Shown here in pieces: positions 63,405 through 64,000 of a DNA stretch of 64,000 nucleotides; the first letter of the stretch is position 1, and each line of letters opens with the position of its first letter. Made by a program: the position numbers and the translations under genes. The notes beneath the pieces were generated by a model. That model worked only from the letters and a program-made list of their open reading frames with translations, did no database searches and was not told where the DNA came from. This stretch comes from Flaccisagitta enflata. Its lineage: Eukaryota; Chaetognatha; Sagittoidea; Aphragmophora. Location of the stretch: positions 95,542,001 to 95,606,000 of the forward strand of contig OZ231126.1 of NCBI GenBank assembly GCA_965153355.1, written 5' to 3'.

Positions 63405-64000
<596 letters not shown>

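Overview
This is animal nuclear DNA. It has spliceosomal introns, very dense dinucleotide microsatellites, many short non-autonomous transposons, and a snail-family zinc-finger gene. The Snail finger sequence and the HINE/'pearl'-like repeats with an internal GTCC/GGAC microsatellite suggest a lophotrochozoan, perhaps a mollusc. That placement is inference; no rRNA or mitochondrial marker is present.

Layout. 0.9-5.4 kb: a four-exon plus-strand host gene for an acidic membrane protein I could not name. It is interrupted by two copies of a 515-bp MITE (a third lies at 6.9 kb). 5.4-13 kb: HINE copies, a pogo-type MITE and a 626-bp palindrome. 13.1-14.9 kb: a 24-bp minisatellite organised as a 144-bp higher-order repeat. 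15.9-17.5 kb and 38.3-41.65 kb: two blocks of one ~0.8-kb satellite. Between them, 18.1-38.3 kb, lies a Polinton/Maverick-like element, cut on the right by a 10-N gap. 42-44.4 kb: an orphan terminal exon and a decayed hAT transposon. 44.4-54.4 kb: microsatellites, MITEs and HINEs. 54.9-59.2 kb: the last three coding exons of a snail-family gene on the minus strand. 59.9-64 kb: more HINEs, a hAT-type MITE and microsatellites.

The main discovery candidate is the Polinton-like element. On the minus strand, 5' to 3', it encodes a protein-primed type family-B DNA polymerase (at least 11 exons), an unidentified 440-codon-scale protein (8 exons), an acidic Glu-tract protein, an rve DD35E integrase (3 exons), a minor-capsid-like protein (2 exons), a small basic protein, a double-jelly-roll-type major capsid protein (5 exons) and an adenain-like cysteine protease (1 exon). 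I worked out the splice sites by eye. In INT, mCP, MCP and the unknown gene every GT/AG junction keeps the reading frame. Microsatellites, HINEs and another TIR element sit inside the introns and leave the exons open. A Polinton whose replication, integration and capsid genes are all cut by host-type introns is not the usual form of these elements. I saw no packaging ATPase (no Walker A motif).

Limits: all exon models are by-eye readings, so boundaries could be off by a base. Two junctions near the 5' end of polB do not close with canonical sites. Low-complexity ORFs (poly-Ser/Leu, poly-Thr/His, poly-Cys/Val) were ignored as microsatellite shadows.
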